Assembly (NCBI GenBank): GCA_040224245.1
Contig: JBEGIR010000047.1
Coordinates: 1 to 64,000, forward strand
Reading direction: 5' to 3'
Source: Puniceicoccaceae bacterium
GTDB taxonomy: Bacteria; Verrucomicrobiota; Verrucomicrobiia; Opitutales; JAFGAQ01
Length of the DNA: 64,000 bases
The notes beneath the pieces are model-generated. The model was not told where the DNA came from. It did no database searches and saw only the letters and a list, made by a program, of their open reading frames with translations. How positions within the stretch are numbered: position 1 is the first letter of the stretch; every line of letters begins with the position of its first letter. This document shows, piece by piece, positions 38,381 through 46,987 of the stretch. The translations under genes were made by a program, and so were the position numbers.

Positions 38381-41300
38381 ATGAATTCATATAGACTCGC
38401 AACTCCCTCACCCTCTCAAGCAAGCGATCTCGAATCGTTGCACTTGCTGGGTGAACCCGCATTTGCAATCGACACCGCATCACTGCAAGGCCCCTTCCTC
38501 ATGCAGCTCATTTCCAGCTCCGACCTGTGGGCATTCATCGGCAGCCAAGGTGCCATCACGGCAGGACGTCGCAACCCCGACCATGCGCTCTTCCCCTACT
38601 ACACGCAGGACAAGTTGTTCGACATGAGTCACTGCTCCGGGTCCTGCATCCATCTACGCGTCACTCCTATCGGCAGCACTACTCCCGTGGCGTGGACCCC
38701 ATTTTCAGAACCCTGCGCCGCACTGGTTCCCTGCACACGGCGCGTGATCAAGAGCTTCAGTGGCTCCAAAATTGCCCTCGAAGAGCATCACCACGGACTC
38801 GGCCTGACGGTTCGCATTACCTGGACAACCAGTAATGCCTATGGCATTCTGCGCCAAACCTCACTCATTCAGAATGAAACCCAGGCTTTGTCAGTCGAGA
38901 TTCTCGATGGCATGCAAAACATCCTTCCAGCCTCGGTAGACCAACAATTTCAAAACGAATTCTCCATCCTTGTTGATGCCTACAAGCGCAACGAATGGTT
39001 TGAACCTGGCCTGGCCACTTATTCCCTCAGTTCTGTACCAACGGATAAGGCCGAACCCAGCGAATCCCTCCGCTGCACCGCTGTCTGGGCAACCGGATTC
39101 CCGGGCGAGGGTCAGCTGCTCTGCACCGATCAGGTGCAACGATTCCGCGCAGGGCAAGCACTCCACCCGGAAACGGAAACCCGGGGACGCCGGGGCGCCT
39201 ATCTTCGATATGCCAGCTTTCGCATGGAGGCGTGCAGTTCTCACAACTGGTGGATGGTCGCAGACATGGATCAGTCCGCAGCCAAAGTGATCCGCACGCG
39301 CGAACTCCTGCGCACCGACCGAGACCTCGCACAAAAGATCGAAACGGCCATTCGTGAGGACTGCGACCAACTCTACGCCATGGTCTCGGAAGCCGACGGC
39401 ATCCAATGCTGCGGCAAAGATCGCAACAATGCACGTCACTTCTCAAACACCCTGTTCAATCTCATGAGGGGAGGCACCTTTCCCCACGGATACAAAGTAC
39501 CCACACGTGACTTGCTGCAGCACATTCAGCACTGCAACCGCGAAAGTTTCGAACGCCACCAAAGGCGACTGGAGGCCCTGCCCGACGTGATCGAATTGAG
39601 CAAGCTCCGCGACACCCTCTCGGAGTTTGCCGGACCCGAACTCACTCGCATTGCCGAAGAATATCTTCCCCTCACCTTCTCACGTCGCCATGGCGATCCG
39701 AGTCGCCCCTGGAATCGCTTCAGCATCGACATCAGTGATGACCATGATCAGCCCATTTACGCCTACCAGGGCAACTGGCGGGATATTTTTCAAAACTGGG
39801 AAGCATTGCTGCACAGCTACCCGCTCTACACCGATTCGGTAATCTCACGCTTTCTTAACGCAAGCACTGCGGACGGTTACAATCCCTACCGAGTGACCAA
39901 ATCCGGTTTCGAGTGGGAACGCGAAGAACCCGGCTCTCCATGGTCCAACATCGGGTATTGGGGAGATCATCAGATCGTTTACCTGCTCAAACTCCTGGAG
40001 TTCTCAAGCAAGGCACAGCCGACGCACCTTCCCACATTGCTCAATCAGGCACGTTACGCATTTGCAGACGTTCCCTATCGAATCAAGTCCCACGACGAAA
40101 TCCTGCAAAATGCGCGCAACTCCATATGCTATGACCATGCGTATTCTGATCGCATCGACGCGCGCACCCTGCAAAAAGGATCGGATGGACAACTCTTGCA
40201 TGATTCCAAGGGTCGCATCCTGCATGCAACCCTCATGGAGAAGTTGCTCATTCCGCTGATCACCAAACTCTCCAATTTCGTGCCTGATGCCGGCATCTGG
40301 ATGAACACACAGCGCCCGGAATGGAACGATGCAAATAACGCCCTCGCAGGCTATGGAGCCTCGGTCGTCACGCTCGGATACCTGCACCGCTATCTGCAGT
40401 TTCTTGAACATTTGCTGCAAACCATGCATCCCGCCGAGTTGCAATTGCATACACCCGTACTGCAGTTGCTCGACAACGTACACGGGATTTTCACCAACCT
40501 GAACCCCGAATCCAGACTCTCCGACCGTGAGCGTGGCAGTGCGGTGCATGCACTGGGCAGAGCGGGAACCCTCTATCGCACTAGCTGCTATGATGGATCA
40601 TTTGGTGAAGCGATCTCTAACACAAACGCAGAGCGCATCCTCGAAGCGTTGCATTGTTTCCGAAAGCATGTCGCCGCAACACTGCGCCACAACCGTCGCG
40701 AGGACGCCCTCTACCACGCCTACAACCTGCTGCATTTCCTGCCTGATGGCAGTGTGAGCGTCGAAAATCTCGCACTGATGCTTGAAGGACAGGTATCAAT
40801 TCTTTCCTCCGGAATTCTGAATCTTGAAGAGTGTGTCGAGCTGACCACTTCGCTGATGGCCAGTGACCTCTATCGCGAAGATCAGCAGAGTTTTCTGCTC
40901 TACCCCAATCGATCCCTGCCCAACTTCATCGAAAAGGGCGCGATACCAACATCCGTGCTTGCCGAATACCCCGACGCTGCTCAGCTGCTGCAACGCACTG
41001 ATTCAGGCCTGGCACAGCAAGGTCCCGACCAGCGTCTGCGCTTCCATGCTTCGTTCCGCAATGCTGGCGACCTGGAAGCTGCCATGCAGCGGCTCAACCT
41101 GCCAACCAGGCTGCAAGAGGAAATTCACCGCATCTACGAGGCTACTTTTCACCATCACGCATTCACTGGTCGCTCGGGAACTTTTTTTGCCTACGAAGGA
41201 CTCGGAAGCATTTATTGGCACATGGTTTCCAAACTGCTCTTGGCCGTTCAGGAAGTGATCCTCCAAAACCCCTCTTCCTCACCAGCCAGATCACGGCTCA

Positions 41301-41836
41301 TCGAACACTATTTCAGCATCCGAAAAGGCATTGGCCTCGACAAGTCACCTGCAGAGTATGGCGCATTCCCAACAGACGCTTACTCACACACTCCAGCACA
41401 TGCAGGTGCCCAACAACCGGGAATGACCGGGCAGGTCAAGGAGGATTTACTGGTGCGCCTCGGGGAGCTGGGATTGCACATTCGCAACGGATCCCTGCAC
41501 TTTGAACCCGTACTGTTGCAATGCGATGACTTCACGACGGAATCCATGGAACTGCTTCACGCTGATGACAATCATAAGCTGACGAAACAACCTGTTTCAT
41601 CCCGAAGTATTGCGTTTACGTTTTGCCACACCCCGATCACCTACCACCTTGACGAAAATGCGCTCAAGACGACCGTTCAAGTTCACTTCAGAGATGGAAG
41701 CATCCGTACCATGAAAGAGGCAAAACTCGACACAGCCTTGACAGCTCAGCTCTTTGAACGGAAGGGATTTGTGGAGCACATTACGGTCACCCTTCCCGCC
41801 CACCTGCAACACCCAAACCCATCCGCCACTCTCTGA
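38381..41836 (+). CDS. Large cytoplasmic GH94-like (alpha/alpha)6-barrel protein, putative glycoside phosphorylase
   Basis: 1151 residues, no signal peptide. The N-terminal part is beta-sandwich-like. In the middle YAYQGNWRDIFQNWEALLHS and NIGYWGDHQIVYLLKLLE recall the (alpha/alpha)6 barrel of GH94/GH149/GH161 phosphorylases. EWNDANNALAGYGASVVTLG (Asp650) matches the GDWNDGMN...ESVWLGW segment carrying the general acid in GH94. The length is closer to GH149/161 than to classical cellobiose phosphorylases. An adjacent sugar symporter and LacI regulator support uptake followed by intracellular phosphorolysis. Assignment is by motif from memory; substrate unknown, and hydrolase activity cannot be excluded. 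Confidence 0.65.
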   Translation: MNSYRLATPSPSQASDLESLHLLGEPAFAIDTASLQGPFLMQLISSSDLWAFIGSQGAITAGRRNPDHALFPYYTQDKLFDMSHCSGSCIHLRVTPIGSTTPVAWTPFSEPCAALVPCTRRVIKSFSGSKIALEEHHHGLGLTVRITWTTSNAYGILRQTSLIQNETQALSVEILDGMQNILPASVDQQFQNEFSILVDAYKRNEWFEPGLATYSLSSVPTDKAEPSESLRCTAVWATGFPGEGQLLCTDQVQRFRAGQALHPETETRGRRGAYLRYASFRMEACSSHNWWMVADMDQSAAKVIRTRELLRTDRDLAQKIETAIREDCDQLYAMVSEADGIQCCGKDRNNARHFSNTLFNLMRGGTFPHGYKVPTRDLLQHIQHCNRESFERHQRRLEALPDVIELSKLRDTLSEFAGPELTRIAEEYLPLTFSRRHGDPSRPWNRFSIDISDDHDQPIYAYQGNWRDIFQNWEALLHSYPLYTDSVISRFLNASTADGYNPYRVTKSGFEWEREEPGSPWSNIGYWGDHQIVYLLKLLEFSSKAQPTHLPTLLNQARYAFADVPYRIKSHDEILQNARNSICYDHAYSDRIDARTLQKGSDGQLLHDSKGRILHATLMEKLLIPLITKLSNFVPDAGIWMNTQRPEWNDANNALAGYGASVVTLGYLHRYLQFLEHLLQTMHPAELQLHTPVLQLLDNVHGIFTNLNPESRLSDRERGSAVHALGRAGTLYRTSCYDGSFGEAISNTNAERILEALHCFRKHVAATLRHNRREDALYHAYNLLHFLPDGSVSVENLALMLEGQVSILSSGILNLEECVELTTSLMASDLYREDQQSFLLYPNRSLPNFIEKGAIPTSVLAEYPDAAQLLQRTDSGLAQQGPDQRLRFHASFRNAGDLEAAMQRLNLPTRLQEEIHRIYEATFHHHAFTGRSGTFFAYEGLGSIYWHMVSKLLLAVQEVILQNPSSSPARSRLIEHYFSIRKGIGLDKSPAEYGAFPTDAYSHTPAHAGAQQPGMTGQVKEDLLVRLGELGLHIRNGSLHFEPVLLQCDDFTTESMELLHADDNHKLTKQPVSSRSIAFTFCHTPITYHLDENALKTTVQVHFRDGSIRTMKEAKLDTALTAQLFERKGFVEHITVTLPAHLQHPNPSATL

Positions 41837-41873
41837 ACCACCCTGCCTTTGATTCACCCCGAAACCCATCCTT

Positions 41874-43274
41874 ATGAGCAACACCCCATCTGATTCGCAC
41901 AACCGGATTTCCACTGTCGAAAAAATCGCCTACGGTTCTGGAGATTCTGCGTCCAATTTCTTTTTTCACACCTTCAACATTTTTCTACTGAGCTACTATG
42001 TTGATGTCTTCGGACTCACAGCGGCTGCAGTCGGTACGATGTTTCTGGTCACAAAGCTAGTGGATGCCTTCACCGATATCATCATGGGAATGGTCGCGGA
42101 TCGCACCAAAACACGGTGGGGACGATTTCGCCCATGGATCCTTTGGATGGCAATCCCTTACGGCATCATCGGCTACTCGATGTTCGCAAACCCTGACCTC
42201 TCCTCCAACGGCAAACTGATCTATGCCTACCTCACCTACTCCTTGATGATGCTCGTCTACACCGCGATCAACGTACCCTACTCCTCACTGTTGGGCGTGA
42301 TCTCTCCCCATTCCAACGAGCGCACCTCCCTGTCGACCTACCGCTTTGTGATGGCCTTTCTGGCGCAATTGCTGATTTCAGCCTTCGTGATTCCTTTGAA
42401 AAACTTGCTCGGAGGTGAAAACGAAGCCCTCGGCTACCAGCTCACCATGGCGATTTTTGCGTTCCTGTCGATCGCCTTATGGATGTTCACCTTTGCAAGC
42501 ACGCGGGAACGCGTACCCGTATCACCAACCCAGAGCAAGGATTTGAAGGGAGATCTCAAGGTTTTGCTGCGCAACGGCCCTTGGCTTGCACTGGTGGTCT
42601 GTGGGTTGTTCACCCTGATGATGGTTGCTGTGCGCGGGGGTGCCACCCTGTTTTACATGAAATATTATGCGCAGGTGGATTCTGAACCCGTGTTCTGGAT
42701 CTTCGACAAAACCTCACTCTTTTTCATGGGCGGAACCGCATCAATGGTGGTGGGAGCTGCCTTCACCAAACTGCTCACCCGGTTTTTCTCGAAAAAGAGT
42801 CTCATGCTCGGCCTCTTCGGACTGCACGGACTGATGCTGGGTCTTTTCTTTTTCATACCGCCCGAGATGTACTGGACCATGCTCATCGTCAATACGATTG
42901 CAACGCTGATCAATGGCCCAACACCCGCAATTGTCTGGTCCATGTATGCTGACGTTGCGGACTACGGAGAATGGAAGTTTCACCGGCGCACGACGGGCCT
43001 GGTCTTTTCCGGGGTCATTTTTTCACACAAGACTGGCCTAGCCATCGGCGCGGGACTCTCTGGCTGGATTCTGAGCTGGTTCGGATTCATTGCCAACCAA
43101 CCTCAGAGCGACATGGCGATTTTTGGCATCCGCTTCATGTTCACGATTGTTCCCTTTCTGCTGCTGATGATCGCAACCGCCGCCATTCTCTTCTACAAGA
43201 TCAACACTCCGTTGCTCAGGCAAATCGAGTCCGATCTCGAAGCTCGGCGCAGCAACGACCCCACCCGAACCTAG
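41874..43274 (+). CDS. GPH-family (MelB-like) sugar:cation symporter
   Basis: 466-residue major-facilitator protein with twelve hydrophobic segments. KIAYGSGDSASNFFFHTFN and VDAFTDIIMGMVADRTKTRWGRFRPW contain the family signature (Asp pair in the cation site, RTKTRWGRFRPW loop). YADVADYGEWKFHRRTTGLVFS is the typical second signature in helix 10. The family carries glycosides, pentosides or hexuronides with Na+ or H+. It lies 37 bases after the GH94-like gene and presumably imports its substrate across the inner membrane. Confidence 0.93.
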   Translation: MSNTPSDSHNRISTVEKIAYGSGDSASNFFFHTFNIFLLSYYVDVFGLTAAAVGTMFLVTKLVDAFTDIIMGMVADRTKTRWGRFRPWILWMAIPYGIIGYSMFANPDLSSNGKLIYAYLTYSLMMLVYTAINVPYSSLLGVISPHSNERTSLSTYRFVMAFLAQLLISAFVIPLKNLLGGENEALGYQLTMAIFAFLSIALWMFTFASTRERVPVSPTQSKDLKGDLKVLLRNGPWLALVVCGLFTLMMVAVRGGATLFYMKYYAQVDSEPVFWIFDKTSLFFMGGTASMVVGAAFTKLLTRFFSKKSLMLGLFGLHGLMLGLFFFIPPEMYWTMLIVNTIATLINGPTPAIVWSMYADVADYGEWKFHRRTTGLVFSGVIFSHKTGLAIGAGLSGWILSWFGFIANQPQSDMAIFGIRFMFTIVPFLLLMIATAAILFYKINTPLLRQIESDLEARRSNDPTRT

Positions 43275-43334
43275 GTGATTTCCACGAGTGGGCGAAGCCC
43301 GCAAACACCTTCGCCCATGAATGCAACCATTCCC

Positions 43335-44099
43335 ATGAAAACTCAAATTTCCATCCTGTTCATCTACTTCGCTGCAAGCCTTGCCTTGGGATTCTCACAG
43401 GAAGCTGATCCTGCGCAGGAAGTCAGAGCTCCGGTTCCACTGGAAGTGACTCACCTGCCCATTCCGCAGGACCTCAAGCACCTGCTGATCCAGAAACCCT
43501 ACGTCGATTTCCTTCTACTGATCGATGAAACGGGTGTCGTGAAAGATTTTGTCGCAACCGCATCGAATCATGCAAAACTGCTTCCACCTGCGCAACGCCT
43601 GGTAGAGCGTCTGCACTTTGAGCCTGCACAACAAGAGGGCAAGGCCATTCCGATTCGCCATACCATTCGAATCCACTTTGAAGACTTTCAACAACAGGCA
43701 TGGAGAGATTCTGGCCAAATACCCATGGGCAGCGTCAGCACGGACGGCACGGGTCGAAAGTTCTTTGACCAGGCACCCAGTGCTTTTGCCTACACTCAAT
43801 CTGAAGTGACAGAACTCGATGTCCCACTGCAACTGGAACAGGGGACCCTGCGGATTGTGGAGGGTCCTGAAGGCCAACCACCAGCCGGGAGTTGCACGAT
43901 CGAGTTTTATATCGATTCTGACGGAGTACCGCGCCTGCCGTCCGTGTTGGAATCCGATAGTGAGCTTGCAAGCCTTTCGGGACTCGCAAGCCTGCAAAGC
44001 ATGCGTTTCAAGCCGCTTCGAAAAGATCTCAACCCCACTTACGTCAAGGTGCGACAGCGTTTTCAGTTTGGAAACACTTCCGCGCAAGAGAAACTTTGA
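43335..44099 (+). CDS. Exported protein with two TonB-C-like domains
   Basis: From the ATG at 43335 (254 aa) residues 1-20 form a signal peptide (ISILFIYFAASLALGFSQ). Two stretches resemble the C-terminal domain of TonB: YVDFLLLIDETGVVKDFV to IRHTIRIHFE (about 55-115), and CTIEFYIDSDGVPRLPSVL to RFKPLRKDL (about 187-245). The membrane anchor and Pro-rich spacer of true TonB are missing, so energy transduction is unlikely. Binding to an outer-membrane receptor's TonB box, or a structural role, are alternatives. It follows the symporter by 60 bases. An ATG at 43317 is also possible. Confidence 0.7.
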   Translation: MKTQISILFIYFAASLALGFSQEADPAQEVRAPVPLEVTHLPIPQDLKHLLIQKPYVDFLLLIDETGVVKDFVATASNHAKLLPPAQRLVERLHFEPAQQEGKAIPIRHTIRIHFEDFQQQAWRDSGQIPMGSVSTDGTGRKFFDQAPSAFAYTQSEVTELDVPLQLEQGTLRIVEGPEGQPPAGSCTIEFYIDSDGVPRLPSVLESDSELASLSGLASLQSMRFKPLRKDLNPTYVKVRQRFQFGNTSAQEKL

Positions 44100-44104
44100 T
44101 TCAC

Positions 44105-44144
44105 TCTGGTGACACCCGGATTCTCAGTTCCGCGTGCCACCAGA
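44105..44144. terminator. Long imperfect hairpin between convergent genes
   Basis: TCTGGTG...CACCAGA (7 bp), then CAC/GTG and CGGA/TCCG separated by single mismatches, closing on an 8-base loop. The whole is a 40-base rod-like structure. It lacks a T-tract on either side, so intrinsic termination is uncertain; it may protect 3' ends. Confidence 0.4.
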
Positions 44145-44158
44145 TGGGAAAACCCTGA

Positions 44159-45094
44159 TCAAGTTGCCGGATTCGGCTTTTTTGTTGCCTCAAGCGTTTT
44201 GGTTACTGCGGCAACAAATGATCCAACATCAGACATGCTCTGAGGCAGGATGAGCGTGTTGGTAGTTTGAGCGAGCTTTCCAAACTCCCGCACATACTGC
44301 TCAGCAACCCGCAAGTTCATGGCTTCCAGACCTCCAGGACTGTTGAGCGCTTCCGCCACCATGCGCAGACCTTGAGCGGTAGCCGTTGCGATCAATTCAA
44401 TCTCACGTGCCTGACCCTCGGCCTCATTGATTTGACGCATTTTATCGGCCTCGGAAATGTTAATGGTTTCCTGCTTCATGCCTTCCGACACGTTGATCTT
44501 TGCCTGGCGTTCGCCTTCCGACTGAGCGACAACAGCCCGGCGTTCCCGTTCGGCACGCATTTGCTTTTCCAGGGCGTCCTTCACAGAAACGGGAGGCACA
44601 ATATCCTTAATCTCGTAACGCAGGATTTTAACGCCCCATGGATTTGACGCCTTGTCTACAGCTTCCACCACCTGTGCGTTGATCGTTTCCCGCTCCTCGA
44701 ACGTGCGGTCCAATTCGATTTTTCCGATTTCAGAACGCAGTGTAGTCTGGGCGAGCTGGGACGCACCGAACTCATAGTTTTCGATACCGTAGCTCGCAGC
44801 TTTGGCATCCATGATTTGCATGTAAAGAATGCCATCCACTTCGACTGAAATATTATCCTTGGTGATGCATTGCTGTGAGGGAACATCAATCGCCCGTTCC
44901 TTGAGCGAGTGCTTGTAAGCCACCTTGTCCAGAAACGGAATCAGAAAATGAAATCCTGCATCCAGGGTTCGGGAATATTTCCCAAGTCGCTCGACAACAA
45001 ACTGTTGGCGTTGCGGCACCACCCTTGCTGTTTTGAAGACGGTGATGACGAAGATGAACAAGACCCCCAGGGTCAATAGAGTTGAAGTGCCCAT
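44159..45094 (-). CDS. SPFH/stomatin-family membrane protein (QmcA/paraslipin-like)
   Basis: Membrane-scaffold protein of the band-7 family. One N-terminal membrane helix (4-21) is followed by VVPQRQQFVVERLGKYSRTL and GFHFLIPFLDKVAYKHSLKE, typical of bacterial stomatins. A coiled coil follows (ALEKQMRAERERRAVVAQSE), then KINVSEGMKQETINISEAD and a C-terminal oligomerisation segment ending TNTLILPQSMSDVGSFV. Length 311 aa is usual. The NfeD-like gene just upstream on the same strand is the characteristic partner. Confidence 0.93.
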   Translation of the reverse strand: MGTSTLLTLGVLFIFVITVFKTARVVPQRQQFVVERLGKYSRTLDAGFHFLIPFLDKVAYKHSLKERAIDVPSQQCITKDNISVEVDGILYMQIMDAKAASYGIENYEFGASQLAQTTLRSEIGKIELDRTFEERETINAQVVEAVDKASNPWGVKILRYEIKDIVPPVSVKDALEKQMRAERERRAVVAQSEGERQAKINVSEGMKQETINISEADKMRQINEAEGQAREIELIATATAQGLRMVAEALNSPGGLEAMNLRVAEQYVREFGKLAQTTNTLILPQSMSDVGSFVAAVTKTLEATKKPNPAT

Positions 45095-45139
45095 GGTATT
45101 GATGGTTTTAGGTTAAAAGATGTAGGCCAACGAGTGCGC

Positions 45140-45583
45140 TTACTTTTTGCTCACGTAAAGGGTAAGCCCCTCCTGCCGGGCAATCACCACTCGGTCACCG
45201 GGAAGCAGTGTATCGCCCGAAACCGCTTCCCAGTTCGAACCTTTAAACTCTACGATCCCGTTATCCCTTCCGTTTTCGAAGCCTCGAATGACAGTTGCAG
45301 GTTTTCCGAGAAACTCTTCAACGGCTTGCTCATCTGCACCAATGCTCGAACCCGTGAACCAAGATTTTACGTGCTTTCGAAGGAACCATATCTGCCCAGC
45401 AGAAAGTGCCATAAAAATCCAGAAGGGAAGGCCACCTGTTGTCGGAAGGCCAAACTTGAGCATCAACCCGGTAAGAATTGCCGAGGTGCCGAAAAAAACA
45501 ATAACCGCACCCGGAAGAATAAACTCCAACAGGATGCAAACGAATCCAATAAGGATCCATATTTCAGGGAGATGAAGATTCAT
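45140..45583 (-). CDS. NfeD-like membrane protein (short type)
   Basis: 147 residues: membrane helices at about 8-45 and 52-70, then a C-terminal OB-fold domain (GKPATVIRGFENGRDNGIVE, SGDTLLPGDRVVIARQEGLT). This is the short NfeD form without protease domain that pairs with stomatin-like proteins; the stomatin gene follows 45 bases downstream. The pair is thought to organise membrane microdomains or quality control in the envelope. Upstream is the YcaO gene on the same strand, 173 bases away, with no link evident. Confidence 0.9.
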   Translation of the reverse strand: MNLHLPEIWILIGFVCILLEFILPGAVIVFFGTSAILTGLMLKFGLPTTGGLPFWIFMALSAGQIWFLRKHVKSWFTGSSIGADEQAVEEFLGKPATVIRGFENGRDNGIVEFKGSNWEAVSGDTLLPGDRVVIARQEGLTLYVSKK

Positions 45584-45756
45584 GGTAACAGGAATTTAAG
45601 AGATGGAAAACTCCATAATAATGAAGTTCGCCCGACTTATAAACCTGAAACGCTCCGAATTATTCGATTCCTGTTTTTTCAATCTTTAGCGTGTGTAGGA
45701 TAATCTGCAAATTCACAGAGCTGTGCCGTCCATTTTTCCAGAACTCGACCACAGTA

Positions 45757-46677
45757 TTACCAATAAAAAAAACACGGATCTGTATCGAGATATGCATCCG
45801 ACGGCATGGAAAAACACACCCTCCATACCGTTGCATAGCGAGACCATGGTCCACGGATTTCTCCATCAAACAACACTTCCGGACTCTGCAACTTCATCTC
45901 AAGACCTTCGCTCTGTTTGACTTTACCTTCAAACTGCTCGGCCCCTTCAGGAAGCGAAAAGTAAAGGATGCGTTGCTCCATGAAGTCCTGCACTGTTCCC
46001 AAGTCCCCCACTTCCAACCCGGGATTTTGCTGGTAGTAGCGTTCCAGCAAAACTCCGCAGCGTTCCAGTTCAAGCGTCGCCGACTCGCAGGCCTTACTCC
46101 AGCTTCGGGAACCCGCAAACCCATACGCCATAAAGCCTTGCTTGAATTCCCGACGCACGAGTGCCACTTCATGCTTGGCAAAGGGATGCAGAATTCGGAA
46201 ACACTCTGTGAACTCTGCTTTTCCTGATCGAATTCCCGGGCAGCGCACTATCGGCAGCAATCCGCTCCACCAGGCTACAATTGCATATCGCTCAATCGCC
46301 TCTGCGAGTGCAAACGAGCGAGCCTGACGGGTAAACCATCCCGGGAAGGCAGCCATTCCGTTCGAGGTTGGATCTGCGTCAAATCCAAACCTCTCCCGCT
46401 CTGGACCCGAACTGGAGACATGATGCGCCCAGCGTTCCAACGCCTCTGATATCGCTTTGTGGCGAGCAACGAGTGGATTCCGGTCCAAACCGGTGCCATC
46501 CATCGCTGCAAAAAGGATATTTGAGAAATCAGCGACACGCAGGCCTGGTCGCAAGCGTGCATTTGCGACCGACCACGTTACGTCTCCAAATTGAATTTTA
46601 GATTCTTCCAGTGAATCGATTGGACCGCCATTGGATGCAAAACAATTCGCATATTTAACTGGTGCCAAACTCCGCAT
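45757..46677 (-). CDS. YcaO-family protein (stand-alone peptide-modifying ATPase candidate)
   Basis: 306 residues with the spaced YcaO blocks: AAMDGTGLDRNPLVARHKAI to SEALERW (60-83), TSNGMAAFPGWFTRQARSFA to LAEAIERYAIVAWW (104-137), and GFMAYGFAGSRSWSKACESA to LLERYY (171-205). The two ExxER helices are those used for ATP and magnesium binding. Family members activate peptide amide bonds to make azolines, thioamides or amidines. It is shorter than most, lacks the usual Pro-rich C-terminus, and has no E1-like or TfuA partner nearby. The stop follows a run of eight T residues; a one-base shift would extend it about 33 residues. A 55-codon secreted-peptide gene precedes it by 32 bases. Confidence 0.75.
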   Translation of the reverse strand: MRSLAPVKYANCFASNGGPIDSLEESKIQFGDVTWSVANARLRPGLRVADFSNILFAAMDGTGLDRNPLVARHKAISEALERWAHHVSSSGPERERFGFDADPTSNGMAAFPGWFTRQARSFALAEAIERYAIVAWWSGLLPIVRCPGIRSGKAEFTECFRILHPFAKHEVALVRREFKQGFMAYGFAGSRSWSKACESATLELERCGVLLERYYQQNPGLEVGDLGTVQDFMEQRILYFSLPEGAEQFEGKVKQSEGLEMKLQSPEVLFDGEIRGPWSRYATVWRVCFSMPSDAYLDTDPCFFYW

Positions 46678-46709
46678 TCACCGGAATCAATAGCAAGAAT
46701 AACAATCCC

Positions 46710-46877
46710 TCAACGAGGATCTCCGTTTTTCGTGCAGAATGTTACGAATTCACGAATTTCTTGCTTTACATCGGTGTCGTTAGTCATTGGATCTAGGGAC
46801 TGAGCAGCGTTGGAAAAACCAACGAGCAAAAGGAAAAATGCGACGGTTCCGAGAATTTGATTCTTGAATTGTTTCAT
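46710..46877 (-). CDS. Small secreted peptide, candidate YcaO substrate
   Basis: A 55-codon gene (ATG 46877, stop 46710). Residues 1-25 form a Sec-type signal: two lysines, the core ILGTVAFFLLLVGF and a SNA-AQ cleavage region. The predicted mature part is about 30 residues, acidic to neutral, with MTNDTDVKQEIREFVTFCTK containing one Cys and several Thr, residues that YcaO enzymes can use. It lies 32 bases before the YcaO gene on the same strand, and an inverted repeat lies 67 bases upstream. A Sec signal is unusual for a YcaO substrate, so it may instead be an unrelated or sensed peptide. No homolog known to me. Confidence 0.6.
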   Translation of the reverse strand: MKQFKNQILGTVAFFLLLVGFSNAAQSLDPMTNDTDVKQEIREFVTFCTKNGDPR

Positions 46878-46881
46878 GATA

Positions 46882-46922
46882 GGTACTGGTTATAGGTTAG
46901 AGCTACTTTCTAACAAAGTACC
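46882..46922 (-). promoter_or_regulatory. Nested stem-loop in the leader of the small-peptide gene
   Basis: On the transcript of the minus strand, GGTAC/GTACC encloses a second stem GTTAGA-N7-TCTAAC (46896-46914), ending four bases before the peptide ATG. It could hide the start region or stabilise the mRNA. Base pairing seen by eye only. Confidence 0.3.
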
Positions 46923-46943
46923 GCATAGCTTGAAATGGGCCAA

Positions 46944-46963
46944 AATACCTGAATTAAGGTATT
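46944..46963. promoter_or_regulatory. Inverted repeat upstream of sensor kinase and peptide genes
   Basis: AATACCT-GAATTA-AGGTATT, a 20-base repeat with 7-base arms, in the 110-base divergent region (25 bases before the kinase ATG, 67 from the peptide ATG). A related sequence lies in front of the response regulator at 51660-51677. Probable dimeric regulator site. Confidence 0.5.
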
Positions 46964-46987
46964 GCCAGTGCCATCCTGACATGATTC

